64,000 bases of DNA from Periconia sp. R9002 (Eukaryota; Ascomycota; Dothideomycetes; Pleosporales; Periconiaceae), in assembly GCA_023627715.1 (NCBI GenBank), contig JAMAHW010000051.1, positions 1-64,000 of the forward strand, in the 5' to 3' direction. The notes below the pieces were generated by a model. The model saw only the letters and a list, made by a program, of their open reading frames with translations. It was not told where the DNA came from and made no database searches. The translations under genes and the position numbers were made by a program. Positions 44,948 through 54,495 of the stretch are shown here, piece by piece; the first letter of the stretch is position 1; the number at the start of each line of letters is the position of its first letter.

Positions 44948-45958
44948 ATGTTTCCAACGCCGACACATATTGAAATATCGCCAGATAGGAAATGGATAAT
45001 GATTCGCGACGTAGACGCTCACTCGCGGTCTCACCTAACAATCTATGAAACGGACACATGGAAATTACAAATTACCAACTTCGGCCCCTCCAGCGCTGCC
45101 TTTTCCCCTAACGGCTCGCAGGTGGCAACAGTAGCATACGATGGAGGAGCAACTGTCTATGACCTCTCATCGCGAAGTTCTATCATTTTCAAATTTCCCA
45201 TTTCTCATTGTCCAGTCGTTGCCTTTCCCTCCAACGACATCATAACTGCTGTTGGGTGGACGTTATCCAGAACCCTCGTCATATCCTATCACTATCTCAG
45301 AACAGGGGAGTTCAAGTCAATTGCTATTCCGCATGACGTAGACTTAATAAGCCATGCGGAACCGGGATGGCTTGCTTTGCGAACTAAAGATGCAGGAGCT
45401 CTGCTTTGGAATCTTAACGAAATGCTACTCAGATATAGATTCGTCCTCTTACAGATCGATACTACGTCCGATAGCACTATTACTAGTATATCGCCAGAAG
45501 GACGCTATTTAGTAATGCAGCCTTCTCGACTTGTCGGCAATGTTTACGAGGGTGCGCAACCTTTAATGAGAATTTACAACACCCCAAGTGGTCGGTTAAT
45601 CAAAGCCATTCACGGTTTCTACTCAATCTGTTTCTCTCCAGGAAACGCATTAATTGCGCTTATAATCATTCATGAAACGATAGAGATTTGGAGCGAATCT
45701 ATGGAAGTATTGATGACAATTCCATGTGTCGCAATTTTTTCTATACCTATGCATATGACGTTTTTGGGCCGCAGGAAGCAACTTGGTGTAGTGTTCGATA
45801 AGTCAGTGTACGTCTTCGATACTGAGTCTGGAAAAGTTTCTTATTATCCAACGTCCGGCCCAGGTCATTGTCTTGTTTCAAAGTCGGATGACAGAAACAA
45901 TCTAGTATGGGTTCATCACGATGGTGCAATAGAGGTTGCGGAGTTTCAGCACTTGTAA
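44948..45958 (+). CDS. WD40/beta-propeller-like protein
   Basis: 336 aa from the first ATG; the open frame begins earlier, just after the TAG at 44849. Repeated strands typical of propeller blades are visible: IEISPDRKWIMIRDV, AAFSPNGSQVATVAYDGGAT, TSISPEGRYLVMQPSRL, ICFSPGNALIALIIIHETIE and VYVFDTESGKVSY. The WD dipeptide itself is mostly lost, so blades are degenerate. No other domain. As the same frame runs back to the zinc-ribbon exon, the protein may have lost its original N-terminus. Partner and role unknown. Confidence 0.55.
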   Translation: MFPTPTHIEISPDRKWIMIRDVDAHSRSHLTIYETDTWKLQITNFGPSSAAFSPNGSQVATVAYDGGATVYDLSSRSSIIFKFPISHCPVVAFPSNDIITAVGWTLSRTLVISYHYLRTGEFKSIAIPHDVDLISHAEPGWLALRTKDAGALLWNLNEMLLRYRFVLLQIDTTSDSTITSISPEGRYLVMQPSRLVGNVYEGAQPLMRIYNTPSGRLIKAIHGFYSICFSPGNALIALIIIHETIEIWSESMEVLMTIPCVAIFSIPMHMTFLGRRKQLGVVFDKSVYVFDTESGKVSYYPTSGPGHCLVSKSDDRNNLVWVHHDGAIEVAEFQHL

Positions 45959-46318
45959 TGCTTTTCGTATGCGCTTTCCTCAAACGTATTAAGATAGCAA
46001 TGTCACAATCTATTCCTCAAAATGTGCATACAGCAACGGAGTATTCTATCTGAAGTCAACAACATGGGATTTGGTGCACCCCTAAGGTTGCCAGTTGATC
46101 CGAATCATGTTTTGGAATGATTATTACCAGCCTATAGAAGGTACCTTGAGATGCTATGTCAGAGTATTCGAAAGTAGAAAGTGCGGTTGACACCATGTTC
46201 CGAGGTCAGTCGCTAGAGAGTTCCTTCATAGCCACATGCAACTTCTTCAAATCAGGAACGATGGGATAGCTGGGTGCTTTACGTCTTGTCGCGTCTCAAC
46301 ACTTCACTTCTACAACAG

Positions 46319-46339
46319 ACACACACACACACACACACA
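46319..46339 (+). repeat. (AC)10 microsatellite
   Basis: Perfect dinucleotide run ending three bases before the ATG at 46342, so it would lie in the 5' leader of the small membrane protein. Confidence 0.8.
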
Positions 46340-46341
46340 TA

Positions 46342-46701
46342 ATGGGCGTGGACTGGCCCGCCCAGGGCTGGAGTGCCCTCTGGGTGGTGGTGAGCACCCT
46401 GTTGGGTGCGGTGTTCATCGCGGGGAACGTGGGGAGGTGGAAGATGTGGTGGAAGAAGGAGGAGAAGAGGAGGGAGGAGGAGAGGAGGGAGGAGGAGAGG
46501 AGGGAGGAGGAGAGGAGGGAGGAGGAGAGGGAGAGGCGGGAGGAGAGGAGGATGGCGTGGAGGGAGATGGAGGTGGCGAAGAGGGAGAGGGCGGTGGCGG
46601 AGAGGGAGGTGGAGGTGAAGGAGTGGAAGAGGAGGATGGAGGTCTGGTCCACCGTCGAGCTGACAGCGGGACGCCGCTGGATGAAGCTCGCGGAGGACTA
46701 A
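46342..46701 (+). CDS. Small single-pass membrane protein with charged coiled coil
   Basis: 119 aa, no intron. Residues 10-30 (GWSALWVVVSTLLGAVFIAG) form one helix. After WKMWWKKEEKRR comes an Arg/Glu tract made of four tandem REEER units (15-bp repeats at about 46467-46528), and the helix continues to a short tail ending KLAED. The repeat count may vary. No family recognised. The composition of the reverse frames (poly-Ser) is an artefact. Intact frame, hydrophobic start and plausible tail support a real gene, but expression is unproven. Confidence 0.5.
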   Translation: MGVDWPAQGWSALWVVVSTLLGAVFIAGNVGRWKMWWKKEEKRREEERREEERREEERREEERERREERRMAWREMEVAKRERAVAEREVEVKEWKRRMEVWSTVELTAGRRWMKLAED

Positions 46702-47975
46702 AGGTAGGTCCCGGCTGTTTTCCTTTTCTCTCAGTATACCTTACTTGAGCGTACTTACCTTTAGCATACTTACCTTCAGTATACTTACTTTCCATTATTC
46801 TTATGGGCCTTACACTCCACCTCCCCGCGGTTAGGCCTGGGGCCACTTCCTGATTGCGGGATCAGGAGTGGTGCAAACGGAGTATAAACACAACACGCAT
46901 CATGCGATATCTGGCACGAAGATTCAGCCTTCATTCTCACTTTCGAAACAACACTTTCGGACCTCAGGATAGCCTATCCCACAATTCTCATCTGCTCAGA
47001 GACCATCCACTCGGCTTCGATCCGCGTGTACAAAACCGAGTCGTCGGATCTCAAGACATCTTCAGATCACCAACAAATTTCCTCAATTCATAACTCGTCA
47101 AAACCCAGAATGAGTTTACCAGGGAATTCTTTTATTCCGCTACTGGGCAACCGACCACTTTTCGCGTTTCCGTCGTCGATGTGTCGAATCCCTGCTACTT
47201 TCAACCACAAATCCCGTTTACTCGATTGCCTCTTCGTCGAGCCGTCCTCCCGCCTGTCCATATGATTCAATGTACGATCTTTTCGGTTCAACATCGTTTT
47301 GCTTCCTGCTATCTCTCAGCCTCTCGTATGTGGTGTGTGCGACACTTTCCCGCATGCACGGCAAACCCTCTTGTACGGCAGCCTCCTTCGTATGTGCGGC
47401 AACCTCCTCTGTGTGTACGGCAACCTCCTCTGTGTGTGCAGCAACCTCCTCTGTGTGTGCAGCAAACCCTCCTGTGTACGACACGACATCATTTCGTCTA
47501 CCGTGTGTTAGACAAACCCGCCCAAATCGTTCTCTCGCAAACACATTCAGCTCACAACAAACCCAGACTGTTCAGTGCTCTCTCCTCGCTTTATGTATTC
47601 AATTCGGTTAGCTAGCGTACTTAGTAAATAGACTTCGGTAGAACCATCAAGACCACCATTGCGCAGTGTAAACATGAGCATCGCGTGACCGTCTAGATCA
47701 TTTCATTCCCACTAGTCCTATCCAAAGCTTCTGCAGCTCATATGTTTTCTCGCATTGGCCCCGCGCTTCGATGATTCGATACCATGTCTCCTAGTCATGA
47801 CATCAACCATTTAGTTGATTATATATATTTCCACTAAAAGGCCTCGCTTGAAAACATCACGCAGTCAAATTTCGGCCCTCTCCGCTCAAAAGCGCCGATT
47901 TGCGCACATTTCCTTATTTCTTTTAAACTTCTATACCAGAGGACCGAAACATTGCACTCGATACCGCCACCAAAC
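46702..47975. other. Intergenic with a 21-bp minisatellite
   Basis: About 1.3 kb. It holds repeated ACTTACCTT/AGTATACTTAC words near 46735-46795 and the 21-bp array described separately. Frames over the array (ANLLCVYGNLLCVC type) follow from the repeat and are not evidence of a gene. Confidence 0.5.
47373..47477 (+). repeat. 21-bp minisatellite, five copies
   Basis: Successive units of GTACGGCAACCTCCTCTGTGT type at 47373, 47394, 47415, 47436 and 47457, with 1-4 differences each. The unit is a multiple of three, so all frames stay open across it. Confidence 0.75.
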
Positions 47976-49028
47976 ATGGGTCAGAATCATTCCACTGCCG
48001 CAGGGAAAGGACATGGCCTGCTTCCACAATACCACGATTCGACAGACTCACTATCAATTAAAGGACATCACTCCGCGGCACCAAAAAAATCCCCAAAACT
48101 GTCTTTTCGACGAGTGAAAGAACAGTTCAACAATTTAGGAATTGGCAAAGAAGCACATAGTGCAAACCGTCTGCCATCATCCCGATCCTCTTCCCCTCCA
48201 CCATCTTATTCCAGCATCGATTCTCTCCCACCATCCTATCATTCCCATCAACCGCCAACTTCACCTGAACCGTCATTTTGCCCTCCTAATCCCCCACGCT
48301 ACGTTTGTCCGTCTCAAGCCGTGCGCCCCTGCGAGCCCCATGAGGTCCTCCGCCGCTACATGATCGAAATAATCGCCCAAATATTCTGCACGGATTTCGA
48401 CAAGCTGAATTCTGCCATGATGGAGGTTGAGGTCACAGAGAATACGACGTCAATTCTTACGCAGCGGGAGAGTGACAATTTGCTGCGTTACTCGAGGTTG
48501 ATCAACCAAGCCAGTTGCTGGAACGAACCAGACCTGACTTACGCTGAAGGCCAAGAACTCCGGGACAATATCATGGTACCAGCCGCTGACGAACGTTTTC
48601 CGCTGTGGAAGGAAGATATGGGAGAGTTGTTGTCGTTGTATGAGTACATCGGCACTGGAGTATGCGCAACCCGGCACCTTGAGATTAGTGCGCGAGTCAA
48701 TACAGTTGGGCTCGATGGGTATAAATCAGAGCTGTCCCGTCTGTGGTTGCGAGGATCTCGGCGGTTCAAAGTCCATAAACGTTCCTTGGACTCCTACTGT
48801 ACGATCCTCACGAAGTTGAAGTTGAACGCGAGTGCACAATCGGTTATTCTGCAGGGAATGAGCGACTTCCAAGAAACAATGAAACGCGCGTCTTTGGATC
48901 CCGGACAGTATTACTGTTTGTCTCCATTCGACGGCCTCTATGTTATAGCAGATGTAGCGGGTTCCATATGGTATGGTCCTGGTCGAGTAGCGATGGGTTA
49001 CAGATATCTACTCAATCGAGACGAGTAA
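47976..49028 (+). CDS. Predicted N-myristoylated protein with two PPSY motifs
   Basis: Single exon, 350 aa. The start MGQNHSTA fits the N-myristoylation consensus (Gly2, Ser6), and the next 45 residues are basic, which would strengthen membrane binding. Two WW-domain ligands, PPSY at 75-78 and 85-88, lie in a Ser/Pro-rich linker. From about residue 120 the chain looks folded and helical: EVLRRYMIEIIAQIFCTDFD, ESDNLLRYSRLINQASCWNE, GSRRFKVHKRSLDSYCTILT. I do not recognise the C-terminal domain. The PPSY pair suggests binding to a Nedd4/Rsp5-type ligase at a membrane (inference). The in-frame upstream codons have no ATG. Confidence 0.7.
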   Translation: MGQNHSTAAGKGHGLLPQYHDSTDSLSIKGHHSAAPKKSPKLSFRRVKEQFNNLGIGKEAHSANRLPSSRSSSPPPSYSSIDSLPPSYHSHQPPTSPEPSFCPPNPPRYVCPSQAVRPCEPHEVLRRYMIEIIAQIFCTDFDKLNSAMMEVEVTENTTSILTQRESDNLLRYSRLINQASCWNEPDLTYAEGQELRDNIMVPAADERFPLWKEDMGELLSLYEYIGTGVCATRHLEISARVNTVGLDGYKSELSRLWLRGSRRFKVHKRSLDSYCTILTKLKLNASAQSVILQGMSDFQETMKRASLDPGQYYCLSPFDGLYVIADVAGSIWYGPGRVAMGYRYLLNRDE

Positions 49029-49315
49029 ATTGTCGATCGGCCACGTTCCGGTTTCCCACCGAGTGGATTCATGCGGAAGTAAACAACAACTAGTATTGAT
49101 GCATTGTTTTGAATATATACAAATGAAATTGGGGCAGATTTTCGGTGGCTTACGTATCTACTACGATATCTTACAAGTTCGATCCAAATTTTAGCACATA
49201 CAAGTATAATAGAGAAACATCACATTGATACATATGTACAAAGCACGGTATCATTGTAAACTCGGTAGACCACTAACTCAAATGTAGGTACATGGTCGTT
49301 TATCATCGAAACACC

Positions 49316-49353
49316 ACGTGGCATGGGATATCAATACGATAGTCATGCCACGT
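49316..49353. promoter_or_regulatory. Inverted repeat ACGTGGCATG ... CATGCCACGT with E-box
   Basis: Perfect 10-bp arms (49316-49325 and 49344-49353) around an 18-bp spacer. The left arm sits in CCACGTGG, an E-box (CACGTG), and a second E-box lies about 100 bp downstream. This looks like a binding site for a dimeric factor such as a bHLH protein; which factor is unknown. Confidence 0.4.
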
Positions 49354-49571
49354 AACCTCCAAAGTTGAATTGATAGCGACCAAACAGTGCTTGACATACA
49401 GCCTTGCTGGAGCTGGACTGTCACGTGATTGCTTAGCATTAGCGCGCGCCGGGAGCCAATTTAGTCCGCATCGGGAAATTTACGCATTGACCTCGGCAGT
49501 CTTGGCGATGTAGCAAGGTTGTTGCTGGTCAATGCGAACGATCACTTCAACCATCTTTCACTCCCGAGTAC

Positions 49572-49579
49572 TATATAAA
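49572..49579 (+). promoter_or_regulatory. TATA box
   Basis: TATATAAA about 40 bp before the ATG at 49621, followed by a C-rich leader (CTTCCCCTCTACCCC). Spacing fits a fungal core promoter with a very short leader. Confidence 0.5.
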
Positions 49580-49620
49580 CTTCCCCTCTACCCCGACTCA
49601 ACCAATATACACTCTTCACC

Positions 49621-50466
49621 ATGGCTTCAACCCATCCATACAAAGGAGCGGACGAGCTGATTACACCTCCCTCCAGTGTCAGCGACAACTCACCACCCCA
49701 GTCCCACAAAAAACAGCCTCTTCAGGTCTCGCACGTTCTGTCGCTCTTCAAACAGATCTACAACGGACGCCACGAGACAAATCCGTGGACCAAGTTCCAG
49801 CTCCAACCAGGCGACTTTGAGGAGATTCAACGCCAGCTTCAGCAGGACGAAGACCTCTTAAGTTTCGTTCTGGACAAAGTACGGTATGACTATTTTGCCC
49901 ATTCGCGGCTGTTAGTTGTTCGCATGCCTACATTGGTGCACGATGCCTTCCTTGACGATGTCGCCGACGCTCTCTGGAGCCAGGTGAAGTCGATTCGTCA
50001 AGGGGATGGTAACGCTGCGGTTTTTGCCCAGAATATACGGACCGTGAGGTCTTCGACCATAGAGTTCGAGGAAGGCTCACGGCATGACCCGGACGCATCA
50101 TACCGGTTCACAGACGTAAGAGATCCTACAGTCATCATCGAAGTCTCAAATTCGCAAAAGAAAAAAGACCTACGCCATTTGGCCAACGACTACATCATCG
50201 ATTCGAACGGGGCTGTGCAGGTCGTAATCGGCTTGGACATTGAGTATGGTCGGAAAAAGACTCCCAAAGCTTCGCTATCTGTGTGGCGCCCTGGATACTA
50301 TGAGGTTGAAGGCGAGTGGGAATTACGGGCAGATCAGACAATTGTTGATCAGGTGAGCATCATAACAAGCGTACGTGTTCACTATCATTGCTGATCAGTA
50401 TCAATGCAGCTATTCCGGGACGACAAAGGAAATCCTACCAATCATCCTGGAATAACCCTCCACTGA
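49621..50466 (+). CDS. Fungal PD-(D/E)XK nuclease-like protein, truncated by TGA
   Basis: Exons 49621-50352 and 50410-50466, 262 aa as it stands. The family core is present: LLVVRMPTLVHD, a PD-(D/E)XK-like site with DPDASYRFTD leading to TVIIEVSNSQKKKDL, then YIIDSNGAVQVVIGLDIEYG and SLSVWRP. After splicing, exon 2 reads LFRDDKGNPTNHPGITLH and meets TGA at 50464-50466. Relatives continue here with a (L)SDFA segment and a basic C-terminal tail, and exactly this follows in the same frame: SDFADDDF, EINISCRQLCEFLDQAE, GMRKRKLSETPP. So a nonsense mutation (for example from CGA), or read-through, is likely. Function of the family is unknown; nuclease activity is inferred from the fold. Confidence 0.7.
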
Positions 50467-50799
50467 TCCGATTTTGCTGATGATGATTTCAAAACCCTCT
50501 CGTCTGACGACGATGTGGAGATCAACATATCATGTCGCCAACTATGCGAATTTCTCGACCAAGCCGAACGAGAATACGAGAAAAAACAACAACTACCGGG
50601 GAAATCCCTCCGGGAGGGAATGAGAAAGCGCAAGCTCTCGGAAACTCCGCCGCAGGAATTGAGGTCCGACGACGAAAACGCACTCGGCACTGGAAGACGA
50701 AGAAGAGAAGCGCATGGAGCAAAACGACTCCAGGTATCGCGGCGCGGCGAAAAAGAAGCCTCGCACTATGGCGACGAGGAAAACACCCCTGGAGACTGA
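50467..50799 (+). pseudogene. C-terminal part of the PD-(D/E)XK-like gene beyond the TGA
   Basis: 110 further codons in frame with exon 2. They begin SDFADDDFKTLSSDDD, contain the SCRQLCEFLDQAER helix and MRKRKLSETPP, and end GDEENTPGD. The sequence is charged and protein-like, matching where relatives continue. Confidence 0.55.
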
Positions 50800-50866
50800 G
50801 CGAACGGGGGCAGACGCCGGCTCAGATCATCAGGGATAGCATCCTCCCTTCTTCGTTTCATTACAT

Positions 50867-51215
50867 TATACCCCGTGCATCTCACTGGCGCTACTTGGTT
50901 AGGATGTTGGTGTATGATTGTACCCCTAGATACCCCTTCCTATATATGTTTTTTTCCATCTGGTGGGGGTTGGGGATACCTATTCACACAGTGGGATGTC
51001 GCAAGAGGCTGAGTTCTCGGAAATTATTTGGTGTTTTTCGGCATGGGATTTTTTTTTCACTTTTTGTTATAATTGCAGTATACCCCATGCATATCACTGG
51101 CGTTACTTGGTTGGGATATTAGGGTATGATTGGATGTCTAGATACCCATTCCTATATTTTTTTCCCTTCGTCTGGTTAGGGTTATGATGCTTACTTTCGG
51201 CATTTGTACAGTGGG
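50867..51215 (+). repeat. Direct repeat of about 130 bp, 212-bp spacing
   Basis: 50867-50995 and 51079-51215 share TATACCCC(G/A)TGCAT(C/A)TCACT followed by GGCG(C/T)TACTTGG, the CTAGATACCC(C/A)TTCCTATAT block and a CAGTGGG end. They are diverged but clearly related. No reading frame explains them. Confidence 0.7.
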
Positions 51216-51707
51216 TGAATATACAGTGTTCTTAATTCTTTTTTCACATTCCTCAATTCGATTTCCACTATTCTGAAAATCCGTGATGTGAATTATTCAA
51301 TAACGTGCCTCATCGTGAAACGAAACATCGCCAGCCCAGCCCAGCCCACACCTCCACATTTCGCAAACTCGACGACGTACTCGAATACCCCCGGATCCAT
51401 CATACAAAAATCTGGTGAAATCGCGATACAAAATCTGATTTGAGGTTTAAGGCCAGGGTATCCTGCGGCTACGGAACGACGACGACGACGAGGTATCAAT
51501 ACTTACACGTTTTAACATAGGTACGTATTACATTGTCGAAGAAAAAAAAAGGGTAAACCGAAAAAGAAAAAAACAGTTGAGAAGATGGGGATGAAAAACG
51601 GTATGAGATGATAGAACGCTGCAGAAACGGTAGTTATCGCTGGAACAACAAAACATCATCGCTCATACACATCAAAAACCTCGCTAAAACATTCCCCTCC
51701 TTCCTCC
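51216..51707. other. Intergenic, 3' flank of annexin gene
   Basis: About 490 bp with A-rich stretches downstream of the leftward annexin gene. A small (CGA)n run lies at about 51479-51491. Nothing else supportable. Confidence 0.5.
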
Positions 51708-54495
51708 CTACCTCCCACCACCATGCCGGTCACCACCACCAGCACCCGTCTGACACAACTCCAAACAAAACTCCCTAAAATCGCCCTTAACCGCCTCCTC
51801 CAGATCCTCCTCGACGACCTTGCCGTACTTCTCCTCATACTCCATCTTGACGCGGGACAGGTGCAGCCGGTCCCAGTGGAGGCGGACGAGGCGGCTGATG
51901 AGGAGCTCGTGGCGTTGCTGGCGGTCGTGTTTACTTGAGGAGGAGTTGGAGGTAGAGGGGGATTCGATGAGGTCCATGAGGGCGTGGTGGAGAAGCATTG
52001 CGTCGCGGGCGGGGCGGTTAATAACGCCGTTGAGGATGTGGGCTATTACTTCGCCCTGTTTTTGGTTAGGAGGGTTTTTTGGGAGGGGGGAGAGGGGGAA
52101 GGGAAGATACGTACAACGAGGTTATTACTCTTCCTCAGCGCGTCCCGCGCGAAGTTGCCTCCGTACTTTCTCTCGTACGTCCGCAGCACCTCGCGCAGAT
52201 GGTTATCGCTGCGCATCACGACTATCTCCAGCATGGTGCTCTCGCCGCCCTCGCGCATGCGGATGGCCTTGTACAAGTGGTCGACGTCGCGGTTGCGGTA
52301 CTCGGTGGGCCAGACGTCGCTTTCCTCCTGGCGCTCGGCCTCGAGCGCGAGGAGAACCGCTTTGCGGAACTTGTCCGCCTTGAGCTCCTTATCCATGCAC
52401 TTGACCAAGCTGTCGCCGTACCGCTTGTCCTTGAACGCGCGCAGGATCTCGCGCATTTCGTGGTTTTGGCGGCCCATGAGGGACTCGATGAGGAGTTCGC
52501 GGCGCGCCGAGTTGGATTGGTACCAGTAGTTGGCCCAGTACCCCTCGCTCTCGTACTTGCCCAGCGCAGTGACGTACGCGATTTTTCCAAAGTTGCCCGA
52601 GATTTTGAGCTTGATGTGCTTGGCGATGTTGATGCCGCGGCCCTGAATTTTGCAGTGGCGCTTGTACTCATTGCGAAGTTCGAGGATTTGGTCGTGCGAA
52701 AGGGCCGGGATGATGTCGAGGACGGTCTCGTTGTCGATGTTGCGGCCGGATAGGGCGTCCACGAGGTCCAAGGCGTCTTGCTCGGCATCGTAGATTTTGA
52801 CACGGCGTTTTTCTTTTTCTCGATACTCTTTCTCTCGACCTTTGTCCTTGGAGCGGGGGTGACTATCCTCGCCGATTTTGCCGTAGGTTTGGAGCGCCAT
52901 CTTGTCTTGCTCGAAACGGGAGAGCTTGCGGGATGGGCTAGGGGAACGTTTTGAAGTGGACTTTGAGCGATGCCGGCCCCCCTGAAGAGATGTGCTCGAT
53001 CCGCGAGGTGACATGCTGTCCAGCGGCTGTAGATGGTCCAAGTCGTCGTCGAGCATTTTAGCTTGCGGCATGGGAGAGATTGACTGGTAGGTACCGTGGT
53101 ATGCTTCCAGCAAGGGACTCGGGGGTGGCAGTCCCCCGCCCGGGTAGCCTCCAGGCAAGCCTCCTGGAACAATGGTCTGAATATCGGGCCTATTCCCACT
53201 GACGGATAGTCGATCCATGCGCTGCGGCAAACCGTCACGGCCTCCCCCTCCACCGCCACCAACAGATAGGCTGTGCGGACGCGGACCGGGTGACGGCGAT
53301 GGCCTCCCCGATCCACCACCCGGCACTATCTCCACCACTTTGTGCTCTCCGTACTGCGTAGGGGGACCGTTATGTGACGCTGCGCGGTGATGGCTGGGAC
53401 GCTGGCTTCCGGCCTGCGGAGAGTGCCTACCCATGGGCGGTGGAGGGTAAGCTCGTGATTGCTCAGAAGAGACGGCGGACGGCGGGGGAGGGTAAGCTCG
53501 CGATTGCTCGGAGACAGCAGGCGGTGGTTGAGGAGCTTGCGGCATAGCATATTGAGGCTGAGCAGTCTGAGCAGTCTGGTATGGCGGGTTGCTGGGTTGC
53601 GCGGTGTGCCGCACCGGCGGCGGCTGAGCGTTCGACACCACAGGCTTTGCAGTGAACTGAATCTTCTCCGGCGTCGCAGCGTACTGAAAACCGCCAGCGT
53701 TGGAGGGCGTCCGCGTGAAGCCGCCTTGAGGATTCGGCGCGGCGGAGGCGTACGAGTACTGGGCGTTGGAGTATTGCACATTGCCTGGTTGCGCGTACGT
53801 GATGCCTGGATATTGCGACGGCGATATGGGAGTATGTTGTTGCGCATATCCGGGGCGTTGTTCAGGAGGGAGGTCGGTATACCCTCCCATGGTTATGGGC
53901 TCTGCTCCCTGTCTGGCGGCCATGATTTAGTGCTATTGTTCTGTTCTCTAGTTTGTTTCGTGTATGATGGGATGAGTGAGGAATGTGTGCGAAGGATGTC
54001 TGTTTGGCGCAACGCAGGCGCAAAGTCGAGGGGTAGAAAAACGGAAGAAGTAAAGTCCAGCAAAGGGAAAAGGGTATTTTAAGGAAGTGAGATTATTAAT
54101 CTGTTGGGAATGCGAAGAACTCACGTCGCGTTGTAAGGCTGCTGGACTTGGTCGTGATGAACATAGCCGCTGGCAGCTGGCTGCCTAATATCGTGGAGCT
54201 CGTCGTGTTGCGGGGCATTGGCCGAAGCCACACGTCCAGCTTGAGGTCCAGCTCCAGCTCCAGCCCCCTCACGCTCATGCCCATGCCCATCAAAATAACC
54301 ATGTCCATAATCGTATCGGCCGCCATACCCCTGCCCTTGCCCATGTTCACCTCGGGCGCCAGAATCCTCGTATCGCGCTGGCGAAGGTGAGGGTGCACGC
54401 GCGCTCACATCACTGCGACTGCGCGACCGCTGGCGTCTTCCTGATGGCGATTTGGAGCGGCCGCGGGATCTTCGATCGTCGGGTCGGAGGGACAT
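51708..54495 (-). CDS. Fungal annexin with long disordered N-terminus
   Basis: Three exons, 54495-54125, 53912-52115 and 52055-51708, giving 838 aa. The N-terminus MSLRPDDRRSRGRSKSPSGR is the Arg/Ser-rich start typical of the large fungal annexins; it is on a separate exon 212 bp upstream. About 450 residues of Gln/Pro/Tyr-rich and Ser-rich sequence follow. The annexin core begins near residue 500 (AEQDALDLVDALSGRNIDNE, ILELRNEYKRHC, KISGNFGKIAYVTALGKYES) and includes SDNHLREVLRTYERKYGGNF, ARDALRKSNNLV and DAMLLHHALMDLIES. Annexins bind phospholipids, classically with calcium through GxGT loops. I see no intact GxGT, so calcium binding may be weak or lost. The C-terminus ends in a Gly-rich tail. 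Confidence 0.87.

Larger units (their letters stand above)
49029..49620. other. Promoter region of the PD-(D/E)XK-like gene
   Basis: About 590 bp, containing a 10-bp inverted repeat with CACGTG (49316-49353), a second TCACGTGA (about 49421-49428), and a TATA box (49572-49579). No gene is seen. Confidence 0.5.

Noticed and set aside
46406..46846. Poly-Ser, poly-Pro and poly-Arg frames over the small membrane protein
   Set aside because: These are alternative readings of the GAGGA repeat, and only one frame has a start, a membrane helix and a sensible end.
47181..47615. ORFs of 60-140 codons over the 21-bp minisatellite
   Set aside because: The repeat unit is a multiple of three, so open frames are expected on both strands.
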